Source of the DNA: Primula veris
Lineage: Eukaryota; Streptophyta; Magnoliopsida; Ericales; Primulaceae
Direction: 5' to 3'
Assembly: GCA_963682055.1 (NCBI GenBank)
Contig: OY821750.1
Coordinates: 28,032,402-28,096,401 of the forward strand
Length of the DNA stretch: 64,000 bases
The notes under the pieces are model-generated. The model was not told where the DNA came from. It worked only from the letters and a program-made list of their open reading frames with translations, and did no database searches. Below are positions 35,347 to 46,853 of this stretch, piece by piece. A program made the translations under genes and the position numbers. Within the stretch, counting starts at the first letter, position 1. Every line of letters starts with the position of its first letter.

Positions 35347-38300
35347 ATGTCAAGTCTTTTGCCGGAGTTAACATCGGAGAAACCAAGTAGCTTTTCGCAG
35401 ACGTGCAGTTTGCTCAGTCGGTACTTAAAGGAGAATAAGGGCACACTCGGAGATCTTAGCCTTGGGATGAGTTTCCACAATAACGGTAAGTTTAGTCGAT
35501 ATCTCTAATTTTCAACTCGTAATTTCTATTTATATAGTTCTATATTATGTAGATAAGATTTATGAGAATGTATTTAAGATTACAATCTTTGTGGGGTAAT
35601 TTTTTTTTATATTCATTTTCTCATAAAATCTATAATGGTTTTGAAAACTACTACATTTAGCAGAGATAATTAATTAGTGGTTATATATGAACAAGCGGTT
35701 GGTATGTATTCAATATTGGTCTAAAAATAACTCTTTTTTTGGAAGGCTTGGTCTAAAAATAACTTTATAATATATCTACACGGTTTTTCAGAATTATAAA
35801 AATGAAAAGTAGTCAATTAGCTAGGCTGGCTACCTTGGACTGGTTTTATCATGTGGTATATAAATTTATATCATGTTATCCTGAGAAGAGCTAGCTAGCT
35901 TTCTATTAATTTAGCTTTCCCCCTAAAAATTATCATTATTTTTTTAGATGAATCATAAATATTAGCATTTCTATCCATGCATGTGTCCCTAATTTGGTTC
36001 ACGGTCACCTGATTATCTATGTTTTAAAATTTTCACTTTCACTCTCCAATAGCTGTGAAGTGTCAATAAATTTCATGATAGCTAAAATAAATTATTTGCG
36101 CTAGATGTAACATCTAATCTAAATGTTAAAAAAAGGCTTTCTCTAAGAGTATATATAAATTTGTAATTCTCTAAATAATGTACCATTTATTCCTTAATAA
36201 TTCAGGCATGCCTGTCACCGGAGCTACGCAAACAACCGAGACCAGTGACATTAGTACTATGGATTTGTTTCCTCAACATTCTGGTTTTGAGCCGAGTATT
36301 TTGGAAGATGAGTTTACCAAGATTTCTAACAATGATCACAGGTGGGTAAATGTTATTTTAGGTTGAGTTTTTTAAGTTTAGAATTTCCAAATATTGGTTT
36401 GAGGTTTTCTTTTCCCACTACAAAAAAAAATTCAAGGACGGATTTTGTAACAAATTTATTCTCCAACGTCCTTATTGCTGACGGATTTGCGACGGATTTT
36501 AATTTTATTGACGGATTTTGTTATTTCGCAACAGATTTCTAAAAAATTTGGCCGTCCCTGATTAAACTTAAATTTGTAGTGTCCTTTTATTTTATAGAGA
36601 TGAAAGACAATATTTTTTGTGATAAACTTTTTTCTAGGGTGTGATTTGTGTTCAATAATTTGATTACGCAAAGAAATCTGATTTAGCATGGTTCATTTTG
36701 ATTTTTTAATATTTTGATAAACATGCTCATTATTATTAAAATAACAGACGGAAGAACAAAGTTCATTGTCCTAGAACATGCTCATGCTTTTTGGTCTTTT
36801 CAAATAGTTATTTCGAAAAATTCAATATGCAACTTCTTTTTGTTGCGGAAAGAAACTAACGAATGAAAACTAGTCATAATTTTTAGATGATTAATTGTGA
36901 AAGATACCCTAATTTTTCTTGCGTCTCTCTCCGATTTGTCCCCGAGTATATAATTTGTACAAGAAACACGTCATCTTTGTTTATTCTAGTTATGCTTTCC
37001 TTGCCATCGAGAGATTACTTCAAAATTTCAAGTATTGGCTAGTGTTATAGGCAAAATCATAGAGTTATTGGTCGAACTGAAAAAAAGTAGCAAAGATTCA
37101 CTAATGGTTTATGTAGATAAATAAAGGCATTATTACAATTGAACAACTTAATTATTTTATGCGTATTCTGTACCAAGTACTAATAACGTGTTATACGTAA
37201 ATATGCAGTGTAAACAAGCCAACACCAATATCATCACAAATGACCATATTCTACCGCGGGCAAACGTTTGTGTATAACGACATCTCAGAAGATAAAGCAC
37301 TAGAAATCACGACCTTCGCCAGCCAGGCAAGCTTCCAAGTTCCAAATTTTTTTGTCTCTGCGCCCATCGAAAGACCGAGAGAGACCAATAGTACTATCGG
37401 GAATATGCATGTTGAGAAACTTAGTTCACCTATTGCTACCGGTAATTTACTATGTTCCGTCTATGAGGATTATAGCAATTAAATTTGAGAATTTGTTACA
37501 TTATCTTATTACGTTTTGTTATTTGGACATATTGCAGATCTCCCTCTTACGAGAAAGGCTTCGCTAACCAGATTCTTTGAAAAAAGAAAAGAGAGGTATT
37601 TACTCGAATCAGAATTTTAAATTCTACTTGTGTTTCCGTTCTTTTATATATGCTCCGTGATTGGTGATGAAAATATCAATAATACACTTTTTTGAAGTAA
37701 CACCTCCTTGAAAACTGCTAAGTTATACAGAGTATCGCTAAATTTTAGCAAAAAAAAATTAAAATATGTGAAGTGTATGGGTAATAAATATTAAATACAA
37801 TAGGGGAAGTTGGGTATGGGGGATACTTCATTGACTAACAAAGGGTGCGAAAGTATAACGTGAACTGTGAACTTTTTTCCTTTTTAGTTTAATATTGTAT
37901 TTTTAAAGTGCAAATTACAGATGTAGCCTAGCCTTACTTTAATTTGGTTATCATTTTATATTCCAAAAGTCTTTTAGCACGTTTTGCAATTAGTACACGT
38001 ATAAATGTCGTACTGAAAACGAGTGGACTATTCTTGTAGCGTTTACGTTTGATTTTTTTTATTAAGGCTAGACTTAACTTTTGAGTTCTGTATAATTAAT
38101 TAAGAAAATGTCTGACTTTTTGCTTGTTCTACAACTAGAACTTTGGACATTTAAGAAAATATTTGTTTTTATTTTTGCGGTGACTGAGTTTTCATTGTTT
38201 GGCATACTTAAATGAAACGCTCAAGTTTCCATCTGAAATACAATCTATTTCCGTTTTGATATATATATGTTCTTACGAGATTTGCTACTATGTTCAAAGA

Positions 38301-38456
38301 CTAATCTTATCAAGTTTTTCTTTTATTGACAGAATTTCAACTAGAGCGCCATACCAAAAGAACAACTCGAAATCACTTCTTTCGAAAGATTATCAGAAAA
38401 CATGGCTTGGCTTGTCACCTCAATCTCCTCCGGAGCACTTTGAGTTTCGATCCTAG
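35347..38456 (+). CDS. JAZ (jasmonate ZIM-domain) repressor, TIFY family, 5 exons, 229 aa
   Basis: Exons are 35347-35485, 36206-36341, 37209-37441, 37538-37595 and 38333-38456 (690 nt, one frame). The N-terminus has FSQTCSLLSRYLKENKGTLG, the usual start region of JAZ1/2-like proteins. The ZIM/TIFY domain has TIFYRG at about residues 104-109, used for NINJA binding and dimerisation. The Jas motif begins LPLTRKASLTRFFEKRKER (about 171-189) and ends ISTRAPY (190-196), matching SLX2FX2KRX2RX5PY. It serves both COI1-dependent degradation and MYC binding in the nucleus. The C-terminus carries WLGLSPQSP. Intron 4 (37596-38332) splits the Jas motif after the Arg, the conserved Jas-intron position. 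Retention would add only YLLESEF before a TAA. Intron 2 contains a CACTA-type MITE. Assignment to the JAZ1/2 group is by eye; the exact ortholog is not set. Confidence 0.95.
36416..36582. mobile_element. CACTA-type MITE in JAZ intron 2
   Basis: The element starts CACTACAAAAAAAAATTC and ends AAATTTGTAGTG. TCC flanks both sides (36413-36415, 36583-36585), the 3-bp duplication of CACTA elements. The interior repeats GACGGATTTG phrases. It lies 75 bp past the exon 2 donor. Confidence 0.85.
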
Positions 38457-39373
38457 TTTTGTTCACGTTAGCACTTGTTGTCGGCTCGGTTTAAGTTCAA
38501 CTTACTTGTTACCAGTTTTGAGATATCTTCATGTACATATCTAAGTTATGGCAATTGCAAATGTACCACTATACCGGTTGCCTTCAACCGATGTTCTTGT
38601 TAATTGTTATCGACTAATGCTTTATTTATCCTTTGAATGAAGTTGTGTCAGAACATTCAGATCATTTAAATTAATCATCTAATTTACACATTTCCTATAA
38701 CACATTTTTTCATAATATATTATCTAGAATTACGTATTTTTAGTTTACAATTTTTTTTCCAGCAGATCTTCGAATTTAAGCGACTTTTTATATACATTTA
38801 AAAATGAAATTTCGTTTTCCTAAATACCAAATACAATTAAGCGTTTTAGTTGGAGTCAGTTACAGAGTCGGTTGCAGCTGAGAATTGTACCTGACAGAAT
38901 AATAATAAAAAACACGTTGCGTTTTTTAACAAAGTTCGATCTGTTAAAAAAATCTACGTTTTTGAGTCACTCAATCATTATTTATTGATATTGAAAAAGC
39001 GTACGATGGTCGACTTGAGACTTACAATATCTAATGACTCGCTCAATAGTAAATTCCTATCAAACTATCGCTCATACTCATCAACTATCAATATATTAAT
39101 GACATCCCGTCACGATTTCTCTTAATAATAATTTTTTCTCTTAATAATTTTGTGGCTCTCTTTGTTGTGTATATTATGGTGTATGAAAGTCACAAAATTA
39201 TGAAGTCTAATGGCTTTATTTATATACTTACAAATAAACCCTAATTGAAAACAAAATAGGAAATATTTTCTTCCTTTCACTTTTCCTTACTCGACAAGTC
39301 TTCTCTTTAAATATATTTTAATATTCAATCCAAGTCTTCGCCCTTAGTACGGTTTGTTATTGGAGAATTTACT

Positions 39374-39649
39374 GTGTGTTACGCAGATACTACTGCAGCG
39401 GCAGCGAAGATAGAAAAATTTGAGAAGACCTGTCAAAACAATCAGCACAGTGTCATATCTTTTGCGTTTGATATATTTATGTTTTTAACTACTGAGTCTG
39501 TTGAATTTATGAGGAGAGTGCAGAAAGTTATGAACAGAAATGTGTTGACTGCAGTTTCGGCTGAATATGTGTTTAGAATATTAGGATTTGCTATTCAAAA
39601 AGGACTAGCGGCGCAGTTTGTTGTCCGTTTATCTCAAAATCATATATAA
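39374..39649 (+). CDS. hypothetical ORF, 91 aa
   Basis: An open frame of 91 codons reads AAAAKIEKFEKTCQNNQHSV, then FLTTESVEFMRRVQKVMN, and ends with FRILGFAIQKGLAAQFVVRL. I do not recognise the family and see no signal peptide. Support for a real or formerly real gene is that its end recurs about 10 kb away (49920-50000) in a frameshifted copy. It may be a last exon, a recent gene fragment or a pseudogene; the first residue and upstream exons are not established. Confidence 0.3.
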   Translation: MCYADTTAAAAKIEKFEKTCQNNQHSVISFAFDIFMFLTTESVEFMRRVQKVMNRNVLTAVSAEYVFRILGFAIQKGLAAQFVVRLSQNHI

Positions 39650-41472
39650 TAATTTTACTCTAGTCAGTTTTATTAATATAAATCATCATTACGAAAAGAT
39701 CTCTTTTTTTATTTCTTCAATCTTCTAGAATTATTCCAGATCTCTTTTTATTTGGTCATCACGTTTTTTCATCATCAAAATTTTTCTGACCGAATCTTCA
39801 CATAATCTTTACAGCATCTGTCAGTTGTCGCTTTCTGTTGCAAGTGACCGTTGCAACTTGTTCCTTTACTTGATAACAACTTGATAAAAACGACTTGATA
39901 AAAACATTACACAATAATTTTTTATATAATTATAGTTCAATATAAGTTTATTCGGTCACTTTTTACATAATGGTGTCAAACAAAGAGGTTATAAGAACCT
40001 TGTGCTTCACACCAAACAAAAATAATAACTTAAATGGTACAACCGAACAAAGAAAGTTCCGTTTTGAGCTTTTAACTTCAAATGCACCATATTCCAAATG
40101 TAATGTGTAGCTACCTAAGGAAATGGTACAACTTATCAATATATACTTTGGAAAAAGTGTTAAGGAAAAGTTCATTAAGGTGAATGAAAGATTGAATTCA
40201 CACTCACACATAAAGACTACTAGTGGTGATAATTATATTTTGTTACTTATTAAAGTCATTTTAGATGATCCATTTTAAATACTAATCTATGATTTCTTGA
40301 AACTTGTTGAGATGGTGTGGTGGTTTATTTCCAAAATAAAATGAAATTACCAAAGATAGAGGAGAGATCAGAAACATGTGAGAGCACATATATTTGTGAA
40401 TAGTAAATTGGTATATTTACTCTTCTACTTTAAAAAAGAGAGGTGTAAATATAGTAACTAATCGACACCTATGATAGCATAAATGGTAAATAAACTGATG
40501 TGTAGCACATTTGTCGAACTTGATGAATAAATTAGTAAATACGTTTGTGCTGCTTTAGATAAATCTAATGCAGTACTGTGCATTATGTTTTGTAGACCCT
40601 TGATTCAGAGTTTCAGACCAATGGTTTACAACTAAAATCAACTAGGTGTTTTTAAAACAAGCAATACATAAGATTCTCTATTTCTATCTTTCGTTTCTCT
40701 AGACTTTTTCACTCGTGTTGTGATTGATAAAAAAAAAAAAAGCACTTTATGGCGGATATGATTCATGTTTAAGTACTTGTATACAAATTCATTTTTTAAC
40801 TAAGCACATACGGAGTATAATATTCATTATGATTGGCAAGTTGTAATTTTTTTAATGAGATGAAGCCCATTATTAATGGATTTGTTCTGCTGGTGATACG
40901 TCTGCATTATTTCAGGAAAAAAAAAGTGTAGTTAGAACAAATGTTTGTGGGATTCACATCCGAATTGTACATGCACTCGGATTTTGACGTAGGATCCCAT
41001 ACAAAAAATACATAAATACCTCTAACCTAGTAATAGTATGTGCATAACTTTTGCCATTTCGTATAAAAAGATAGTAGCTAGTTAATTCCATTTGTATTGC
41101 TCTTTCTCTCTATATTTTTGCTAGTAAGAAATTTCGTTTCCTATATGTATTTTTCTATGAATTAAAAGCACCAAATCATGCTACTTTTTCATCAAATTAG
41201 GCCTTAAAGGTGTCAACTTTAATTTATAAGCTGATATCAGTTTGTAAAAATCAAACCAATGATGATACTACATGGGAAAAAGAACGTTTTAAACCTGAAT
41301 AATTGTTAATGCGTTTTTGCTTTGTCATTGGTAGAAAAATTATTATTTATTTTAAAACCATACACCACTGGTGAAAATCCTGACTTGTTCGTTGTCGGTG
41401 ACAGTTTAGCTTTGTAACTTTGTATTACTTCTAGACAAAATTGTTGCTTAATTGTTCTTATTTTACTGCAAT

Positions 41473-41476
<4 letters not shown>

Positions 41477-41510
<34 letters not shown>
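41477..41510. repeat. 34-base poly-C run at the end of a hAT-like fragment
   Basis: An uninterrupted C run is followed by ATTCACGAAATCCCGGATCT (41511-41530), which resembles one end of the CAGTGGCGGAT-type hAT repeats whose copies carry short C-runs. The homopolymer probably expanded from that C-run. Length is likely unreliable in the assembly. Confidence 0.8.
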
Positions 41511-42215
41511 ATTCACGAAATCCCGGATCTGCCCTTGTTCAGGTCAGAGGGTTCAAACGAAATGGTAAGTGGTTGGACTGCTTCTATATGAGGCATTTGG
41601 TTTTTTACGGAACATTTTTGTTTCAGAATTGGGTCTATATACAAATATGCGGCAGATTTGGTTTGTGAAGTTGAAGATTTTGAGTTTTAAGGCTATATTT
41701 CTCATTTCATGGTCTAAGCCTCAAAGTTTTACTAGTATAAAAGAGTAGATAATCCTGGTACAAAGACGAATCACTTATGATGCTATGCAAGGATAGAAGT
41801 TCGAAGGATAAGCTGCTACAATCTCAAGGTGGATTTAACAAATTTAATATCATCATCTTGTTGTAAACTTCAGTTTTCTTTATTTAGTTTTGCTGCAGCA
41901 TTTGGTGAGGAATAGATTGTTCTTGGTTTTCTATTTAGGCATGGAAGGCTGATATGTAGTTTACCATGTTCAAAAGTTGTAAATATGGTTTGGACGGTTT
42001 GATGCAATACAGTTTGTTTCTTTGCTAAAAAAAAGTGCTAGGACTGCTCTTATCACAAGAAATCAGTACTATTTTAGATATTATGTTGCTGATTAGCCCT
42101 TAGCAATAAAGAATAATTATTTGCACACAATTTTTACACACTACCATACGCAACTTGTGAGATAAGTGAGAATAAAAATGCTCTATTAACAAACTCACTT
42201 TAGTAAAATACATAT

Positions 42216-43380
42216 GACGACTAGACCATATGTATAAAGCACTGCAGGTTTATTTACGTATTCTTTATATTTTGAATAAAAACTATATTTTTTTTTTCAT
42301 TTTGCATAGCCACTTTATATTTATACAATACTTTAGCTTCCTTATAAACTTTCTCATTTTCATTTTATATTATTTTTTATCTTTTTTTGTGCTTTAATAT
42401 ACATACATGTGGAAAAAAAAGTGACAAAATAGAGGAGAGAAAATTTGATAAAGTCATTTGGTTTCTTTTATATGAGGTGCATTTTACTACTTTATAATTT
42501 GAGAAACATTATAAGTAACTTGTTGCATAAATAAATTTAACGTTTTTTTGATAAAGTTCCTTAAAATAATGACTCTTGAGGAACCAATAGTGGTCGATCT
42601 AAATCATATGCTGAAAATTGACAACCTAACCAATCGCACATAAAACCAAAAGCCTATGAACCAATAAATTTTTATTTATATAATTATAATATTGGGTTAT
42701 TGAGCCATTAAAAAAGAAAATAATACATATATAATTGAAATTATTTTTGTTTCATAAAAACGCTAGAAGATGCCTTTTCCGATGATTAATTTGTTTTGCA
42801 ACAAGTTTCAAATTTTTTTTTAAAAAAAAATTAGAGGGTTTTTTTCCTTTTTGCAAGACGGAAAAAAAAATCATAGCACAAAAAGAAAAAACTACAACTG
42901 AGATGCACGTAGAACTAGGACCGGCACTGATGACGACTAGACCATATATATAAAGCACTGCAGGTTTCCTTACATATTATTTATATTTTGAATAAAAACT
43001 CTTTTTCTTTTTTTTTCATTTTGCATAGCTAATTTATATTTATTCAATAATTCAGCTTTGTTTATAAACTTTCTCATTTTCATTTCATATTATTTGTTAT
43101 CTTCTTTTGTGGTTTAATATACATACATGTGGAAAAAAAGTGACAAAATGGAGGAGAGATAAAATTTGAGAAAGTCATTTGGTTCTTTTTATACGGGGAG
43201 CATTTTGCTAATTCATAATTTGAGACACATTATAAGTAACTTGTTGCATAAATAAATTTAACTTTTTTTGATAAAGTTCCTTAAAAGAATGACTCTTGAG
43301 GAACCAATAATGGTCGATCTAAATCATACGCTTAAAATTGACAACCTAACCAATCCACATAAAACCAAAAGCCTATGAAA
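42216..43380. repeat. direct duplication of about 450 bp, period about 716 bp
   Basis: Copy 1 (42216-42661) and copy 2 (42932-43380) both start GACGACTAGACCATAT and both end near CATAAAACCAAAAGCCTATG. They share most of their sequence with scattered substitutions and small indels. About 270 bp of unrelated AT-rich DNA separates them. No terminal repeats or coding frame suggest a specific element class. Confidence 0.85.
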
Positions 43381-43403
43381 TGACATTTGGTTCTACCCAA
43401 CAT

Positions 43404-43663
43404 TAGGGTTGGGAGAAAACACGAAAAAACCGAACCGAACCGAAAAATAACGAAACCGAAAAACCGAAACTTTTTCGGGTCGATTTTGGTTTATAATAAA
43501 ACCGAACCGAAAAACCCGGAAAAAACCAAAACCGGACCGAAAAAAACCGGTCCGGTTCGGTCCAAAAAATAAAAAGGCAGAAACCGAAAAAAATCAAATC
43601 GAAAAATCTGCTCGGTTTCGATTTCGCCAAAAACCGAACGGAACCGGATCAAACACAACCCTA
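43404..43663. mobile_element. hAT-type non-autonomous element rich in CCGAA repeats (second copy)
   Basis: The element starts TAGGGTTGGGAGAAAAC and ends CAAACACAACCCTA. It is flanked by near-perfect 8-bp repeats CCCAACAT (43396-43403) and CCCAACAC (43664-43671). The interior is CCGAA-rich as in the copy at 10089-10408. Confidence 0.8.
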
Positions 43664-44300
43664 CCCAACACAGTAGATGAATTAGGCAATTTATGTGCGA
43701 CTTTGTTGTACAAGCTGGGCCCATTGTCAGTTTTCTTGAATTTTTATCAGATTTGTGGTTTAGTTCTTGTATGCCATCTTCCTGAATACTTTTGTTCTCA
43801 GGAGGATTTAGGTTTTTGAAATGTCTCATTGTATTAAACCTCGCCTTTTTTTTCCACATTTCTACAGGACTTTAATTTATTGGATACATATATGAATTCA
43901 TTTTTGTTTTCAATTTCACAAAAAAAATAGCGCAATGTGGGAGAAAAGTTGACACTCTAGTATTCACATATCCCAATAACCAAAGTAAACCACAAAATAG
44001 TGAGTACAAACAAATGAAGTCACATTTGTGCAATGCTAATACAAATATAATGAAAAGCAAGCAAACGTCTAGATCATAGGCTATCTTTACTTTGTTGGAG
44101 ATCTATATGAGTTAATTGATGTATGTTTATGTGTGTATATTAGCTAGCTTATCATTTGTATAGATTAATTTGTGGTTAAATTCTTTTTTGTTGTTTTCTT
44201 GTTAACTTTCGTTTTATTGAGAAGTATAAGTTGAAGCGTCCATTATGTTCCCAAATTGAAACATAATCTATAATTTTTTAAGGAATTTTAGTGAAAGTTG

Positions 44301-45171
44301 TGTTGGTTTTCGTGTACGTAAAAACAATAATTAAAAGTGGAAGGAGTAAAAAGAAATAAACAATTTTATTTCTATAATGGAATGTGACTCTATTACAAAT
44401 TCCGACACTTGTAGAATGTAAAAGCAATTAATAAAAATTGCAGACAGAATAATATAAGTTATTAAACTGCTGGACTGGTTTGTAATTAAAAGAAAATGTC
44501 TAACAGAATAGTATAAAACTAAACTGCTGGACTGTTTGTTAATTAAAAGAAACTGCCAGACATAATAGTATAATTACTAAACTGCTGGACTGTTTCTGTA
44601 AATAAATTACAGGACTCAAATGAAACTAATATAATTACAGAATTGAAACAGTAATTTAAATAAATTACATAAAGGTAAAACAAAATTTAAATGTTACAGC
44701 TAAGGACATGAAATTGAAATACTGAAATTAAATTACATAAATGAAATGAAAAAATAAAAAGACAGAAAAGAAATAGACGAGACGACTATTAAACAGTACT
44801 TTTCCCGACGAGCAAGCGCGGCGACGAGCAAGTGTATGTCAACACACTATACACATGTGTATGTTGACACACTACTTAATATTCATAAAGGATAGCTTTG
44901 TATATATATTGTCCAATGAGTTATTCTCATTAAACCTATTTTCCAGCATTATGGGTTTTTCTCTTTCTCAAACCCAATTTTTGACACCAATTTCCATTCA
45001 CTCCCATTCTCCGAATAGGTCATGTGACATACCGTTATGAACCTTGTCATACCATCTACTCAACCGTCTTGAGTATGATGCCAAAAGACAACGCCTATCA
45101 CTTGAATCTTGACTCAAAGATGGTCTCGTGACCATTCGGAAACTGTTATGTTAAACATGGTTTTTCCAACA
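44301..45171 (+). mobile_element. solo LTR, copy 1 (871 bp)
   Basis: The segment starts TGTTGG and ends CCAACA. Its flanks are a perfect 5-bp duplication, AGTTG, at 44296-44300 and 45172-45176. It is homologous along its length to 48365-49649, including the AAACTGC(T/C)GGACTG repeats, the CCCATTCTCCGAATAGGTCA block and GTGACCATTCGGAAAC near the 3' end. No primer-binding site or polyprotein follows, so it is a solo LTR left by LTR-LTR recombination. It is given in + orientation by analogy with the other copy; true orientation is not proven. Confidence 0.85.
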
Positions 45172-45836
45172 AGTTGAATGTTGTGCAAATTCATCAGAAC
45201 CTAACATAGAAAGTACAATAAATATTTTCTTTATGTTCTTTTTCACCATGTGTGAGTTCTCCTACTTATGGATGGGATTCTTAAATAACCAATTTATGTT
45301 GTTGTTCTGCCTTCGTTTTCCCTTTCATACTTTGAAGAAATAATGCGACATCTTTGAAAGTATCCTTGAAATGGGACATTTGTTGCAATTCCTTTCCTTA
45401 ATCAAATTTTAGTATTGTTAACTCTTTTTTTCCTGCTTTCTGAGACTTTGGCTACTTCTTGCTATTTTCTTAATTCATAAATGGACCATTCAACCTGAAA
45501 AGGCAAATACAGTTAAATATTGAAGAAGCTTTTCAAAATTTAATTTACCAATTTGAATAAAGTTATTTGACATTGTCGTTATACGACGTAAGTACGTCCA
45601 CACGGAAAAAATTAAAGTGGAGTGCTTAAACACAGAACTTAAGTTCCTAAAATTCCTCAATATCAGTCTGATTAGTATGAACTTAACAAGTAAGATAACG
45701 TCATTACATATATAGAGTGTGAAAACAAATGTTATAACAGTTCCTATGTAAATATAGTATGGGTAACAATGAAATAATTGTTATTTGTATTCCATTCCTA
45801 CATGTCAAGTCTCACAATTCTTATTTGCATTACCAG

Positions 45837-46640
45837 ACTAAACCTCAAGGTGGCGAAGTTGCTGCTGTTGGCGAGGGAAGAACTATAGGAAAGATTAAAG
45901 AACAAGGTTGACATCAGTTCAGCGGTAATATTTTTACTTATATTGCAGAGTTAACCTTTCCTGTAATCAATATATACTTGTGCTTTGATTAATGTTTGAA
46001 GTAGACATGTGAGGTGGAATGTGTAGAACAATATATCTGTAGTGAGCATAGTGTATTTCTAAAGATATATTGTTGGTGTTTTTGCATAAATTATTGTGCA
46101 ATTGTGCAGTCAGGTTACCAAATTGTGTATTCCAAATATGCTGGTAATGAAGTGGACATCAATGGATCAAATTAATCACATAGTTCTCAAAGAGGATAAT
46201 GTGGTTGTATTCTGGAAGGAGATGATGTAAAAAAGATGAAGCCCTTGAAAGATAAGAGTTTTAATCAAGGTACATAGAAGTTTAATTCCATTAATTGATT
46301 TACTACATTGAGCTACAAATTGCCTGCTATAAACAAACAGAAATCATAAAAAGAAAAAAGAACTGATTAAGTGAAGGAACAAAGATAACACGTATTTACT
46401 TTAACTCGGAAGAACAAGTATAACATGTTACACTTTAATTACATGGCCAGATGAGCCACGAAAACACATCTTGTTAAATTATTTTGCTTTTTTCTGTTTG
46501 TGTGTTTCTTTATTGAGTTAATTTTGGGAATCTAAGACTGGAAAGTGCAAAATTATTTATGTAAATAGGTTGCTGAAGCAGAGAAGACAACTTCTAACAG
46601 ACGCAAATAAAGACCAACTCTCAATTGGGAGTCTGGGACG
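45837..46640 (+). pseudogene. chaperonin 20 (CPN20, plastid GroES-like) pseudogene fragment
   Basis: Three exon-like blocks resemble the plastid 20-kDa co-chaperonin. Block 45837-45924 encodes TKPQGGEVAAVGEGRTIGKI. Block 46110-46269 encodes SGYQIVYSKYAGNEVDINGS and, after shifts, HIVLKEDN and EGDDVKKMKPLKDKSFNQ. Block 46569-46640 encodes VAEAEKTTSN and, shifted, KDQLSIGSLGR. There are frameshifts within block 1 (after KEQ), after DINGSN, in the VVGILEG stretch and in block 3. The start exon and most of the second GroES domain are absent. GT-AG introns remain at the junctions, so it arose by DNA-level duplication and not by a processed transcript. It cannot make a functional CPN20. Confidence 0.8.
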
Positions 46641-46677
46641 GTAAATAACATCCACGTTCAGACATTTTAGCTTTAAC

Positions 46678-46853
46678 CACTACAAAAAAAAAATTCAATT
46701 CACAGACAGAAATAGTGACAGATTTTGTTTTCCAACACCTAATCAGAGACGACATGACGACAGATTTCTGTTTTACTGACAGATTAAGTCATTTTTGATG
46801 ACATATTTGTAACAGATTTGGCTGTATCTAATTGATACCTTTTTTTTTGTAGC
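46678..46853. mobile_element. CACTA-type MITE, mutated right end
   Basis: The left end CACTACAAAAAAAAAATTC matches the element in JAZ intron 2. The right end reads TTTTTTTTGTAGCA, one or two changes from the expected terminus. The interior has GACAGATTT phrases. No matching 3-bp duplication was found. Confidence 0.6.

Larger units (their letters stand above)
39650..44300. other. intergenic, duplicated and transposon-derived DNA
   Basis: About 4.6 kb with no gene that I can support. It holds a 34-base poly-C run, a 450-bp direct duplication and a hAT element, each listed separately. The rest is AT-rich and featureless at this resolution. Confidence 0.45.

Noticed and set aside
43387..43859. 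ORFs rich in RFF/KTEP repeats
   Set aside because: They are translations of the CCGAA array of a hAT element.
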